Below are positions 9,629 through 19,261 of a stretch of DNA of 64,000 bases, piece by piece (the stretch's first letter is position 1; the number at the start of each line of letters is the position of its first letter). Under the pieces are notes generated by a model. That model saw nothing but the letters and a program-made list of their open reading frames with translations, had not been told where the DNA came from and did no database searches. This DNA is from Diplonema papillatum (Eukaryota > Euglenozoa > Diplonemea > Diplonemida > Diplonemidae), in the NCBI GenBank assembly GCA_030068145.1, contig JAPJBO010000007.1:248001-312000 (forward strand). Direction: 5' to 3'. Made by a program: the position numbers and the translations under genes.

Positions 9629-12600
9629 ATGGTCGGAGGCGGGGATGTGGAGAAGGAAGGTGATCTCAGATGGATCGAGCGGATGGCACGAGACATGGGT
9701 GCGAGACTAACCCGGGTCTCGGGGGACGGTAATTGCCAATTTACGGCGATTGCGGAAAGCTACGGCGGGATAAACGCACGCGCTCTGCGGGAAAGGGTGG
9801 TTCGCAACATAGAAGCGAATACAGCGAGATACTGGGACCACCTCGGAGGTGAGGAAATGGCGCAATATTTGAGGAGGATGGGAACCAACCGCACCTTCGG
9901 GGACGAGCTGACCCTGCACGCGGCGGCGCAAGTCCTGCATTGCAACATTTGGGTAGTGAACGCAAGCCACCGTGACACAGTAAAGCGGTGGAGGTCAGAC
10001 GGGGCGGGCCGAACAATAGTGGTGACATACATGCCACTGCACTACGACTGGCTCCAACTCCCGGTACAAAGCGAATATGTATTGGAACAAGCAGAAGCCA
10101 ATGCGATACCGATCGCACGGCTACTACTAGTTGCGCCCCGACAAGTTGGTGCAGCGCAACCGGACCCACCGCGACCAAGCCGGCGCCGTAAGAGCCCGAC
10201 CGCCGGGCCGCAACGGCAGCAACACGAAACACAGAGCCCCGGACGAGCGGAGGAACAGCCGAAAGGTAACAGGCCAGTGAATCCACAAGCTCGGCCGCGA
10301 GCGGTATCCGTTGACGCGCAATGTCGGCAGCAAAGGACGGCGGAAGGCGGAAATGGACAGTTAGATGAGGTGGCAGGCTTACTGGCGGCGAAGCGTGTGC
10401 TGATAGAGGAAGACGGAAATTGCCAGTTTGCAGCGCTTGTAAGAGGAAGCAAGTTGAGTCTCGCGGCGGCGTCGTTGCGACAGAAAGTAACGTGGCAGCT
10501 CCGAAGTCTGCCACCTGCAGCTCTCCCCCTCGAAGGCCAGACGCGCTCCGAATACCTATACAACATCGCGCAGAACGGCGCGCACGGGGATCACACCACG
10601 CTACAGGCAGCCGCGGAGGTACTGAAGGCAAGTATATGGGTCCTCTCAACAAGGGACCTAACGCAACTACGGCGAGAGGGGAGGGCGGAGAACCCATCAC
10701 GGGTAATCGTGCTGACCCACCGCACACAACATTATGACGCGCTCAGACTTCCCTACCTAGCTTTGAGGTTTCTGGCTTCCTTAGCCCCCGAGACAACCCA
10801 AGCAAGTGTGGAGGAGCTGACACTCGCTGTCATGCCTCGACCAGCAGCCGGGGTGGACAAACCGCGCAAAGCGAGCACGATTGTCCTCGCCACGGTGAAT
10901 CTGGGTTCCCTGAACTCAAGGTGTCGCGCGGTGGCAGCGCTACCGGCGGACATAGTAGCCTGTCAAGAGACGCGGGTGGGCCCGGAGGGTAAAAGAACGT
11001 GTGAAATGTACCTAGGAGCATACGGCAAGCAATGCTTCTGGGGGGAAGACGTCCCGATAGTCGTCGGCGCGAACGGGATAGGGCAGCGCGCGCCAGGCGG
11101 CACAGCCGTCATAACACGCAGCAGCATGGTAGCGTCGAAGGCGCACCCAAAGACAGCGCTGGAGACAAGATTAGCGGAAAGCACTCGGGTGGCCCACGCC
11201 GTGGTAGCAACGGGGAATGCCCGCTCGGTATTGCACGTAATTTCGGTGTACGCACAAGTAGGAAAGGAGTCAGGTGTTGTCAGGGAGCGGGAACGGTTCC
11301 TGTCTGACGTATTTGAAATGGCGGCGGGGCTCGGGCAGGTGCCGGTAGCCATCGTGGGGGACTTCAACACAACGATAGAAGAAAGTCTCTCCCTAATGAG
11401 TGCCTGCCGAGGTGGGTGGACGGACGCGGCGGCAGCGGCTGCAACGAATGCGGCACAAGAGCCGCCGCCAACCTGCTGGGCAGGAGCGGCAGGCACGAGG
11501 ATAGACATGTGTTTCCTGAACGCAGGTGCATCGCAGGCACTCGTCGAGGTTCGAACTGCAGACCCGCAACAATACGAGATACCGACCCACTGTCCACTGT
11601 TCGTAACTCTCGACATGCGGACAGCGTCAATTCCGAAGCGGACGCATTGGATTCCCGCCCCCTTTCCGAAGAAGGCGCCGCTTAAGAACCCGAGGGAAGA
11701 GCAGGGTGCCCTTAAAGCGGCGCTGAGCCAGAGGCGCTCGGTGGACGGGGCGGAAGCGGTTCTGCGTAACGCCTCCGAAGTGGCAGAGACGTACCTATAT
11801 GAAATGCACAAGCACGGCCTCCAGAAAAGTGAAGCGAAGGCCTGCAAGGGCAGGGCAGAAGGGCACTCGGTACGAGAAGCCCATGTTTCAGCCCGGCAGG
11901 CGGTCTCAGCGAGGGGAGCAGGAGATAGGACCACCAGACAACGGGACAAAGTGCTTGGAATGCTACGGACGGTGATTGTCGAGGCAAGCCACAGGCTGAG
12001 CGAGGGGCAGCCAGGAGAGATGACGTTGGCAGAGCGCAATGCGAGAAGTGCGCTACAGCGGAAAGGACCGAGAGAGGACCTGTCGCGGCATCTGTCCGCG
12101 GCCCACGGAGAAAGCGGAGGCGACGAGTTGGAGCGCCTGATGAAAGCTGTGGAGGCGTTGGAAGGATCTCAACGCGAGGCCGTCGCCGCGTTGAAGCAGC
12201 AACGAACAAGAAGGTGGAAAGACCGGATGCAGATGGCCTGGAACAGCTCCGACAAAGGCGACGTGTACCGGTTTCTTGCGGGGAGCCGAGAAAGCCCATC
12301 GATCTACCTGCGGCGGCGAGACGGAACTTTAACGGCGTGTCCAAAGGAGATCGACGATCTGTTGAGGGGACCCGAAGCATGGGGAGGCATTTTTCAGAAA
12401 TACACGAGCATCCGGGAACCGCAGTGGGAAACCTTCAAGGCACAATACGCGAGGTATCTCCCGGCCCCACAGCGAATGGACTGCAAGGCAATCAGCGCGG
12501 CAGATGTGAAGGCGGCGCTTAAGAAGATGAAGAGGAACTCTTCACCCGGACTGCACGCGTGGAGAGTTTTCGAACTGCAGCAACTGCCCACGGAGATCCT

Positions 12601-15600
12601 GCAACTCATGGCTGAGGCGATGAATGCGGTCGAGACCGAAGGGCGGTGGCCAGAGCAATTGATGCACGCGATCCTGCACCTATTGCCGAAGCCAGGGAGC
12701 ACGGGCGACCCCTTGTCGCAGCGACCAATAACGATCACACCGGTGCTGTATAGAGTATGGGCAGCAATACGGGCCCGGGAGGCGTTGGAATGGATGGATA
12801 ACGTTGTGCCGAGCGGCCTCCACGGATGCCGGAAGAAGCACGGGACGGACGACCTGGTCTGGCACCTGGCAGCTCTCATCGAGGAAGCACACCTGACAGG
12901 AGAACCATTGTACGGCCTGGCCCTCGATTTTAAGAAGTGTTTCGACACGGTGCCGATCGATATCGCCTTCCGGCTAGCAGAGGAGCTGGGGTTTGACCCA
13001 ACCGTGTTGCGAACCTTGCGCGCAGCATACTCCGGCATGCAGCGCCACTTCCGCATGGGACCCGTGGTGGGAGAAGGCTTCGTGCCAACAAACGGGATCA
13101 TGCAGGGATGCCCGTTGAGCGTGGTGCTGATAAACGTGCTCATAAGCGTCTGGATGCGGCACGTAGCGGACATAGAAGCAGCGATTCCGCTATCATATGT
13201 GGATGATGTGTACGCGTTGCTGAAGAGCCTCGCGCAGTTGCAAGAAGCGGCAGATCGATCGGGGACGTTCGCGGGGCTAACCGGAATGAAAGTGTGCACG
13301 CAGTTGAAGTCCCTGTGGTTCACAACAGCACGGGACGCCCCGGAGGAAATCTCCTACACGGAAAGTAATGGAGCCGGAGAGGCAGTTGCTCGACCGGAGA
13401 CGATAGCAAAGCAAACGACGTTTGACGTACTGGGTGTTATGCTGACAACGGAGCAGGTACCACCAAGCAAGCCGCTCCCGCAGTCCAAGCGCGTGGCGGA
13501 ACGAACCAAGATGGTCGACACCGTGTTAAAGAGAGCGGCCTGCCTCCCGCTCCCCGCCGGTGCGCGCGACCTCGCAGTTAGCATGACGGCGGGGGCGAAA
13601 CGGTATTACGGGGCAGCGGTGACGACGATCGGGAAGCAGGAAGTCGAACGCTTGAGACGGAAGGTTACCGAGTCAGTGTGGACGGGGCCGCCGCGACGTG
13701 CGCAGGAAGCTGTGCTGCACGTGCTGCACCACGGGCACAGGCTAGACCCGGGCGTTGTACCGGCTTACAGACGGATCACGACCTGGGCCGAACAGGTCAA
13801 GAAGTGGGGATACGCACAGACAATGTCTGAAACAGCATGGGTACACAAAGAAGAGCTCGCAAAGCTGCATGGGCCCTTTGCCTTCATGAAAGAGGCGCTG
13901 GACGGCATTCGATGGCGATGGGTGACACCAACGAGCATTGCGTATATAAATGAAGTTGGGGAGGGTGTTGTTCACGACGCGGCGCAGGAAGGAAGCACAC
14001 GCCTCCTACAGCACGACCTAAGACATGCATTACGCCTGCGCGAGATGGTTCGCCTTGCGGCGAGGAGAGGAAATGACTTTGGAGGAGTTGAAAGCGGGGT
14101 GGATTTTGCGGCAACCAGGAGGCTATTAGAGAAGCAGGATTCATCTCTCACTGCCTACCAAGCCGGGTTGCTGAGGTCCGTGATCGCAGGAGCCACGCCG
14201 GTCACCGGGCGGACGGGGCTGAGCGAGAGAGGGTGCCCGTATTGCGACACGCAGGAGCGCGAGACGGTCGAACACCTATTCTGGAAGTGCCCGGCCTGGG
14301 AGCAGATACGCGCAAAGAACGGGGATCTGAATGCTGCACAGCTAAGTTGGCCGCCGTGCTTGCGATTGTGCGGAGTAGCTCCAGCAAACACGGACCTTCT
14401 GCCCAGGGAACGGAAAGAGCTACTCCAACTGATGGAGTCGCTACACCTCTTCTTCGTGGCGGTCCTAACGGCACGCCAAGGGGCGGATGAGATGCTGGAC
14501 AGGTCCACACGACACCATCGGACGCTGGAATATCCACGACAATGGAGACCCACAGAACCACACGAGTTGGTGGTGCCCGACATCGCGCCCACAGCGGTGT
14601 CCGCCAAGTGGAAGTACGGTCCGGAGATGTGGATGGCGTTCACTGACTGGCTGCGAGGCCTGAAGTGGGCGCCGCCTGGGCATGAGTTAGGGGTGAGTTT
14701 CATGGAGCTCGCAGTAGACTTCGAGCTGCGCACCGGTTGTCGGCTCCCGAAGCTCAAGAACAGGTATTACTCGGCGGTGCCGCTGCCCCCAGCGCACAAG
14801 ACCACCACAGCGCGGCAGGTGCTGCCAGAAGGTGCGACAAGGGGCATAGAAGTGTACTTCGACGGAGGAGCTAGGGCAAATGGAACTGCATTCGCCGTGG
14901 CGGGCGCAGGAGCGGTCCTTTACAGAGGGGGAGTAAAGGACTCGCAAATAGTGCTCCCCCTGCCAAGTGTGCGCAGCAACAACGTAGCCGAGTATGAGGG
15001 AATGATAGCGGGGCTGCAACTTTTGGAAGAGGCAGAAGGGACGGAAGGAGAACAATGCACCGTCCGCGGTGACTCGGCCCTAATTATTGGGCAAACCAAT
15101 CGAGAGATAGCCTGTTCGGAAGACCTGAAACCATTTTTAACGCGAGCGATCGCGAAAATGGTAGCCCTGCGGCAGCGGCTCACGCTGCGAGTAGAGCACG
15201 TGAAGCGCGAGGAGAACGTGGACGCCGATGCGTTGAGCAACGCAGCGATGGACATTGTGCAGAGACAGCGCCCGACGCGAACGCAGCAGGAGGCAAATCT
15301 CGCAGTCTTTCGGGCCTCCGGACTCGGAAAAGCGATGAGTCTGAAAGAGTTAGGTAATGCCTACAAGAAGGTAACAGGACGGCCGTGGTTTTACGGCCAC
15401 GAATGTGCGACCACAATCCTGACCTCCGTCGGGGGAACAATTGTCAGGGGGGCTTCGCGGCGTGCGCAACTCTCGGAGGCGACTGACACGGTCATCCTCG
15501 GCATCCGAGAACACGTACGGACGCTAAGGCCGGCGCGGACTGAGACCACATTGTTCCCTCAACATCTAGAATGGGCAGCAACCTATGTCCCAGAGAAAGC

Positions 15601-16009
15601 ATACCCCGCACGATGGGCGCAAGGGAAGACCGACTGGAAGGCAAGAGCCGAGATGGTAGACAAGGTCCCGGGTGCAGGAGCGTGCAGAGGGGCGCGACCG
15701 AAGAAGGCCCCGAAGGACGCGGTGAACACGGCTCGCCCAGGCGAAATATGCGCACTACATAGGAAGCCCCGATGCAAGGGATGTGCGAAGAAGCGCCTGC
15801 CAGCGGAGACCTGTTGCCGGTATAAACAGCACCATCATGATGGAGATGGCCTAAGGCCGCGGGTGCAATTCTGCACAGCCCACAGACTGGAGCGCTGCGG
15901 CGAGTGTGAAGCTGACAATGAAGGAATCGCGAGGTGCTGTACAAGACACCACCCCCAGTTGAACACGGACCCCCACTCGCAACCTGCGGGAGCATCGGCG
16001 GTTACTTGA
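9629..16009 (+). CDS. LINE ORF2 polyprotein: OTU-OTU-endonuclease-RT-RNase H
   Basis: A 2126-residue replication protein. OTU 1 has DGNCQF with Cys36 and HYD with His138. OTU 2 repeats the same signature with Cys265 and His368. Both keep the Asp-Gly-Asn-Cys loop and the late His, so both may be active. An AP-endonuclease-like domain follows (about 417-660: QET, GDFN, TRIDMCFLN, THCP). The reverse transcriptase has motif A LALDFKKCFDTV (Asp1100), motif B QGCPLS and motif C YVDD (1190-1193). A zinc motif CPYC...EHLFWKC is at about 1536-1556. RNase H spans about 1740-1875 (Asp1745 in YFDGG, NNVAEYEG, GDSALI, then HVKREENVDADALS). A Cys/His-rich tail lies at about 2040-2105. Proteases in LINE polyproteins are known, but two tandem OTU modules at the N-terminus are unusual. 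Confidence 0.95.
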   Translation: MVGGGDVEKEGDLRWIERMARDMGARLTRVSGDGNCQFTAIAESYGGINARALRERVVRNIEANTARYWDHLGGEEMAQYLRRMGTNRTFGDELTLHAAAQVLHCNIWVVNASHRDTVKRWRSDGAGRTIVVTYMPLHYDWLQLPVQSEYVLEQAEANAIPIARLLLVAPRQVGAAQPDPPRPSRRRKSPTAGPQRQQHETQSPGRAEEQPKGNRPVNPQARPRAVSVDAQCRQQRTAEGGNGQLDEVAGLLAAKRVLIEEDGNCQFAALVRGSKLSLAAASLRQKVTWQLRSLPPAALPLEGQTRSEYLYNIAQNGAHGDHTTLQAAAEVLKASIWVLSTRDLTQLRREGRAENPSRVIVLTHRTQHYDALRLPYLALRFLASLAPETTQASVEELTLAVMPRPAAGVDKPRKASTIVLATVNLGSLNSRCRAVAALPADIVACQETRVGPEGKRTCEMYLGAYGKQCFWGEDVPIVVGANGIGQRAPGGTAVITRSSMVASKAHPKTALETRLAESTRVAHAVVATGNARSVLHVISVYAQVGKESGVVRERERFLSDVFEMAAGLGQVPVAIVGDFNTTIEESLSLMSACRGGWTDAAAAAATNAAQEPPPTCWAGAAGTRIDMCFLNAGASQALVEVRTADPQQYEIPTHCPLFVTLDMRTASIPKRTHWIPAPFPKKAPLKNPREEQGALKAALSQRRSVDGAEAVLRNASEVAETYLYEMHKHGLQKSEAKACKGRAEGHSVREAHVSARQAVSARGAGDRTTRQRDKVLGMLRTVIVEASHRLSEGQPGEMTLAERNARSALQRKGPREDLSRHLSAAHGESGGDELERLMKAVEALEGSQREAVAALKQQRTRRWKDRMQMAWNSSDKGDVYRFLAGSRESPSIYLRRRDGTLTACPKEIDDLLRGPEAWGGIFQKYTSIREPQWETFKAQYARYLPAPQRMDCKAISAADVKAALKKMKRNSSPGLHAWRVFELQQLPTEILQLMAEAMNAVETEGRWPEQLMHAILHLLPKPGSTGDPLSQRPITITPVLYRVWAAIRAREALEWMDNVVPSGLHGCRKKHGTDDLVWHLAALIEEAHLTGEPLYGLALDFKKCFDTVPIDIAFRLAEELGFDPTVLRTLRAAYSGMQRHFRMGPVVGEGFVPTNGIMQGCPLSVVLINVLISVWMRHVADIEAAIPLSYVDDVYALLKSLAQLQEAADRSGTFAGLTGMKVCTQLKSLWFTTARDAPEEISYTESNGAGEAVARPETIAKQTTFDVLGVMLTTEQVPPSKPLPQSKRVAERTKMVDTVLKRAACLPLPAGARDLAVSMTAGAKRYYGAAVTTIGKQEVERLRRKVTESVWTGPPRRAQEAVLHVLHHGHRLDPGVVPAYRRITTWAEQVKKWGYAQTMSETAWVHKEELAKLHGPFAFMKEALDGIRWRWVTPTSIAYINEVGEGVVHDAAQEGSTRLLQHDLRHALRLREMVRLAARRGNDFGGVESGVDFAATRRLLEKQDSSLTAYQAGLLRSVIAGATPVTGRTGLSERGCPYCDTQERETVEHLFWKCPAWEQIRAKNGDLNAAQLSWPPCLRLCGVAPANTDLLPRERKELLQLMESLHLFFVAVLTARQGADEMLDRSTRHHRTLEYPRQWRPTEPHELVVPDIAPTAVSAKWKYGPEMWMAFTDWLRGLKWAPPGHELGVSFMELAVDFELRTGCRLPKLKNRYYSAVPLPPAHKTTTARQVLPEGATRGIEVYFDGGARANGTAFAVAGAGAVLYRGGVKDSQIVLPLPSVRSNNVAEYEGMIAGLQLLEEAEGTEGEQCTVRGDSALIIGQTNREIACSEDLKPFLTRAIAKMVALRQRLTLRVEHVKREENVDADALSNAAMDIVQRQRPTRTQQEANLAVFRASGLGKAMSLKELGNAYKKVTGRPWFYGHECATTILTSVGGTIVRGASRRAQLSEATDTVILGIREHVRTLRPARTETTLFPQHLEWAATYVPEKAYPARWAQGKTDWKARAEMVDKVPGAGACRGARPKKAPKDAVNTARPGEICALHRKPRCKGCAKKRLPAETCCRYKQHHHDGDGLRPRVQFCTAHRLERCGECEADNEGIARCCTRHHPQLNTDPHSQPAGASAVT

Positions 16010-16062
16010 AACTGAAGGAGTCGTGGACGCCTCTCGCACAGGGAGGCACCACGTGAAAACAG

Positions 16063-16145
16063 GTCTACAACACACACACACACAAAACGCACCGAAATAT
16101 AAGTGACAAACGAAGAACACACACACACACACACACACACACGCA
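16063..16145. repeat. AC microsatellites after LINE ORF2
   Basis: Two AC tracts (about 16,066-16,083 and 16,118-16,142) separated by unique sequence, then CT-rich DNA to about 16,185. They mirror the AC tract before ORF1. Confidence 0.85.
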
Positions 16146-16582
16146 CTCACACACGCATACCCAAACACTCTCTCTTTCTCTCTCGGCCGCATCTTGCTGG
16201 ATGCCACACAGCTAATATATGATGCTTTGACGACGTTGGTTGATCGCCGAACGAGACGAGAGTACGTTCTTCTCCTTTCTTTCAACGGAAGGCCTGCCTT
16301 CTCGTCCGTGGGTATATTGTGGGTAAGGAACGCGTGTGGTCGTTTTTTTCACGGGGTTCGTTAAGAGGCGTTGATACATATAGAGTGTTTTGTATTTTGT
16401 TTTTCCTCTTTCCCATTTATCTTTTTCTTATTTGCGTACCAACGCCCTCTTCGTCCTTCATTTTGACCGAACCCCGTCCCCTCCTCTGGTACTGACTCGT
16501 TGCGGCAGAGTTTTTCTAGCTGAGTCTTGCAAGCCGGGAGGGGGGTTGTTTTGAGTTGGTTCTTTTTGTTGTTGAGTTTTTG

Positions 16583-16583
<1 letters not shown>
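16146..16583. other. intergenic DNA before first Ubl gene
   Basis: No gene is seen. The stretch probably holds the LINE 3' end and the 5' flank of the Ubl gene. It has a CT run near 16,170-16,185 and T-rich DNA from about 16,390. Confidence 0.5.
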
Positions 16584-16617
<34 letters not shown>

Positions 16618-16620
16618 AGG
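16584..16620 (+). promoter_or_regulatory. polypyrimidine tract and AG, probable splice acceptor
   Basis: 32 uninterrupted T's (16,584-16,615) are followed at once by GCAGG, with the AG at 16,618-16,619. The first downstream ATG, 16,643, starts the Ubl protein 23 bp later. This is the textbook shape of a 3' splice acceptor. Because no upstream exon with a start is visible and other genes here show similar arrangements, a spliced-leader acceptor is plausible. A cis intron in the 5' UTR is the alternative. Confidence 0.55.
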
Positions 16621-16642
16621 TGGTTTTACTGCCGGTCGGACA

Positions 16643-19261
16643 ATGTGCAGCCTTCAGAGCCCCGTGCAAAATATGGACGATGACAGCATCAACTCCGACG
16701 GTGCCCTCTCCGATGCACCAGCGGGGGCGAAGTTCAGCATTTGCATCCAGACCCTGTCGATGGGGCTGCGGTCGCTCGCGATCCCGGTGACGCTTTCGAC
16801 GACGGTCGGAGAGATTAAGGCCGTGATCCAGACGAGGGACCCAGCCGCTCCTCCGCCGGACCGGCAGCGCCTCACCTACAATTGCAAGGAGCTGCACGAC
16901 GACAACACGAGCCTCATCTCGCTGAACCCGCCGCCGAAGGACGGCTCGAAGTTTTCGATGGCGTTCGAGCTCAAAATAGACCAGGAGGAAGTCTGGGAGG
17001 TCAGCTGCATGCATTTCCACGGGTACTGCGAGACCCTCTGGGCGTTGCCGTCGTGGACGGTCGGCGAAGTGATCGGCGCGCTGCGCGGGAGGGACGGCGG
17101 CGAGTTAAAGTGGACCGGCGGCCGGTTCTCGTTGGCGCAGAAGGACCTGCTCGAAGCGGACGTCCTGGCGGAGGTTGAGGGGATGGAGTCGGGGAAAACC
17201 CTCCACTTCTTCCCGACCGGGAAATACGTCAACAACAACGCTTCCCCGCAGCTGGAGTGCGGAGGGGACATGTCGCTGCTGGAGATGTCCGACCAGAACA
17301 ACACTGTGTACACCTACCCTGACGTCAACTACTCGTCGATGGACCGAGCACAGGCAGCGACGCCGTCTCCGCTGACGTCGCCTTCCAGCCGGCTGTATTT
17401 CGACCTGCGGTTCTTCGAGGGAGGCGCGCAGCTCAACCTCAAGCTCTGCTGCGGGAACTCGAAAACGGTCCTCGAGCTGAAGACCAAGGCCGCCGCCGCC
17501 CTCGAGCGCGACCACGGGCGGTGCGTGCGGACGTCGCTCATGAAGCTGGTCCTCAACGCCCAGGTCCTCCCCGACGCGGAAATCCTGAAGAACATCCCCG
17601 TCGGCGACAGGGGGTCCCTCAGCGCCCCGGCGGTGGTCCAAGCGTACGTCGTGCAAACCAGCGATCCGGGCGCGGTTTCGCAGTACTGCACGATGGAAGA
17701 GTCGGACGTCGAAGACGAGCCGGAAGATGCGACGCAGTGGTTCGGTCGGGGGTCGGGGTTGAAGGCGTGCCAGCCGCATGCTGACGTCGTGCTGTTGGTT
17801 GTCGGGATCATCGCAATCATCGTGGGTACGGTGATGCTCGATACGACGTACACCATCGGCGTGTGCAGCTCGGACACGTCCGCGTACCGAAGCGTCACCT
17901 GCGCGCCGTCCAAATCGTACCCGCAGACGTACACGCCGACCATAGCCAGCGTCCCCTACCTCGAAGAGCCGTCGGAGTACCGGCGGCCGTGCCCCACGTG
18001 CGCGTTCATCGCATCGCCGAACAACCTGACTTCGCCGTTCCTCGCGCAGCGGTACTGCACGCAGTCCGACTCGGCGACGGACGCGTCGCTCGCGAGCGTG
18101 ACGCTCTTCATTTCGCCGGACCTGTGCGACGCCATCTGGTCGTCGTCGGCGGTGCCGCAGTTCTTCATCGACGCGACCTTCGACGGCCGCGCGTGGCGCG
18201 ACGCCGACGGGAAGCTGCTGACGATCCCCGCGTTCATGTGGGAACCGGGGCACCCCGCCGCCGGCATGTCGCAGGTTGTGGTCAACCGGAACAGCTGCCG
18301 GCTGGCCACGGTCGGCCCGGAGGCCGTCGGCGGCGCCGCGTGCGAGTTCAAAGCGACACGGCGGGACTGGGAGGAGGGTAAGTGCCTGGGCAGTGTCGTC
18401 GCTGAAACCGCGGTCAGCGAGACGCTTTGCGCGATGAGCTGCTCGGACTGGTGCTACGCGAGCGTGCTGAAGGCGCGGGAGGACCAGTGCACCACGGGGG
18501 CCACGGAGCCGAGCTTCTGCTGCGTGGAGAAGGCGGAGCCGGCGCCGGGGCCGCAGGCGAAAGGCGGCGCGTGGCTGTCCAACAGGAAGGTGTGCGGGTG
18601 TGCCCTGCACCGCGGCACCGTCGACAAAAACATGACGAGCGCCCCGTCCTCCGACGCCCGCGCGAAGTACTTCAGCCCGCAGGCCCGAGTCCTCCACAGG
18701 TCGGCCGCCACCGGCAAGCAGGCCACATACGTCGAACAACCGGGCGTCGACCTGCGGTGGCCGCCCGGAACTGTCAACAAGCTGGTCCCCGACTGCACGT
18801 CCGCGTGCTCGTGCGCGCGATTTTGCAAGGAGCAGCCCATGTGTAGCGCCTTCGTTTACGACTCGAAGCAGTTCTTGTGCGCGCTGTGGGGCGCCTCTTG
18901 GCAGACGGAGCCCGGCGCCGAGTCACCCCCGGCGGAGAAGTCTCTTTTCGTGGAGTCGATGGTGAGCTCCCACCTGTGCTCGGTCTCGTTCGGGACCAGC
19001 TACGGCGCGGAGGCGGCGTGCCTGCAAAGAGCTTGGGACTTCCTGGCGGCCGACAGTGCTTGCACGGCGTCGGCGTCTTCTTGCTCCGCCGACCCGACGG
19101 AGGCCTCCTTCGGCGCGCTGCCCGTCGTGTTGATTGTCGTCGGCAGTCTCCTCATCTTGTTCTTCTGCATTTGCGTCGTCTCAGCCGTGGCGTCCTACCT
19201 GAGCGAAACGACCCGCAGACCGTCGCCGCCGAGCATCACGTCCCATGAAGATTCTCCGTGA
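16643..19261 (+). CDS. membrane protein with three ubiquitin-like domains and Cys-rich ectodomain (paralog 1)
   Basis: An 872-residue protein with the start placed at the first ATG after the poly-T/AG acceptor; an upstream in-frame ATG would translate the T run as polyphenylalanine. Ubl 1 (about 25-110) has the ubiquitin-like DRQRLTYNCKELHDD strand-loop. Ubl 2 (about 115-200) and Ubl 3 (about 245-350) are more divergent beta-grasp-like segments. None ends in Gly-Gly before a cut site, so they are probably interaction modules. Membrane helix 1 lies at about 380-402 (VVLLVVGIIAIIVGTVML). A roughly 420-residue Cys-rich region follows, ending in a PAN/apple-like stretch (CARFCKEQPMCSAFVY). Membrane helix 2 lies at about 827-850, then a short tail. 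With no signal peptide, the Ubl domains should face the cytosol and the Cys-rich part the outside or lumen. The same architecture recurs at 35,215-37,824. Confidence 0.85.
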   Translation: MCSLQSPVQNMDDDSINSDGALSDAPAGAKFSICIQTLSMGLRSLAIPVTLSTTVGEIKAVIQTRDPAAPPPDRQRLTYNCKELHDDNTSLISLNPPPKDGSKFSMAFELKIDQEEVWEVSCMHFHGYCETLWALPSWTVGEVIGALRGRDGGELKWTGGRFSLAQKDLLEADVLAEVEGMESGKTLHFFPTGKYVNNNASPQLECGGDMSLLEMSDQNNTVYTYPDVNYSSMDRAQAATPSPLTSPSSRLYFDLRFFEGGAQLNLKLCCGNSKTVLELKTKAAAALERDHGRCVRTSLMKLVLNAQVLPDAEILKNIPVGDRGSLSAPAVVQAYVVQTSDPGAVSQYCTMEESDVEDEPEDATQWFGRGSGLKACQPHADVVLLVVGIIAIIVGTVMLDTTYTIGVCSSDTSAYRSVTCAPSKSYPQTYTPTIASVPYLEEPSEYRRPCPTCAFIASPNNLTSPFLAQRYCTQSDSATDASLASVTLFISPDLCDAIWSSSAVPQFFIDATFDGRAWRDADGKLLTIPAFMWEPGHPAAGMSQVVVNRNSCRLATVGPEAVGGAACEFKATRRDWEEGKCLGSVVAETAVSETLCAMSCSDWCYASVLKAREDQCTTGATEPSFCCVEKAEPAPGPQAKGGAWLSNRKVCGCALHRGTVDKNMTSAPSSDARAKYFSPQARVLHRSAATGKQATYVEQPGVDLRWPPGTVNKLVPDCTSACSCARFCKEQPMCSAFVYDSKQFLCALWGASWQTEPGAESPPAEKSLFVESMVSSHLCSVSFGTSYGAEAACLQRAWDFLAADSACTASASSCSADPTEASFGALPVVLIVVGSLLILFFCICVVSAVASYLSETTRRPSPPSITSHEDSP

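Larger units (their letters stand above)
7690..16145 (+). mobile_element. non-LTR retrotransposon (LINE), two intact ORFs, double OTU protease
   Basis: A nearly 8.5-kb LINE. ORF1 (7757-9616) and ORF2 (9629-16009) are separated by 12 bp and have no internal stop or frameshift, so the copy looks young and possibly active. ORF2 encodes two OTU-like cysteine proteases, an AP-like endonuclease, reverse transcriptase, a Cys/His zinc motif, RNase H and a Cys/His-rich tail. No LTRs are seen. Outer boundaries are uncertain; I used the flanking AC microsatellites. Endonuclease plus RNase H places it among APE-type LINE clades (I, Tad, R1-like and others), but I cannot choose the clade without a tree. 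Confidence 0.93.

Noticed and set aside
16556-16642. Extended N-terminus of the first Ubl protein starting MVLFVVEF plus polyphenylalanine
   Set aside because: It would translate a 32-T splice-acceptor-like tract. The later ATG aligns with the paralog start.
17105-18739. 544-codon open frame on the minus strand inside the first 3xUbl gene
   Set aside because: It is a frame shadow of GC-rich coding DNA: Arg/Gly/Val-rich, with no domain, antisense to a protein with clear domains and a paralog.
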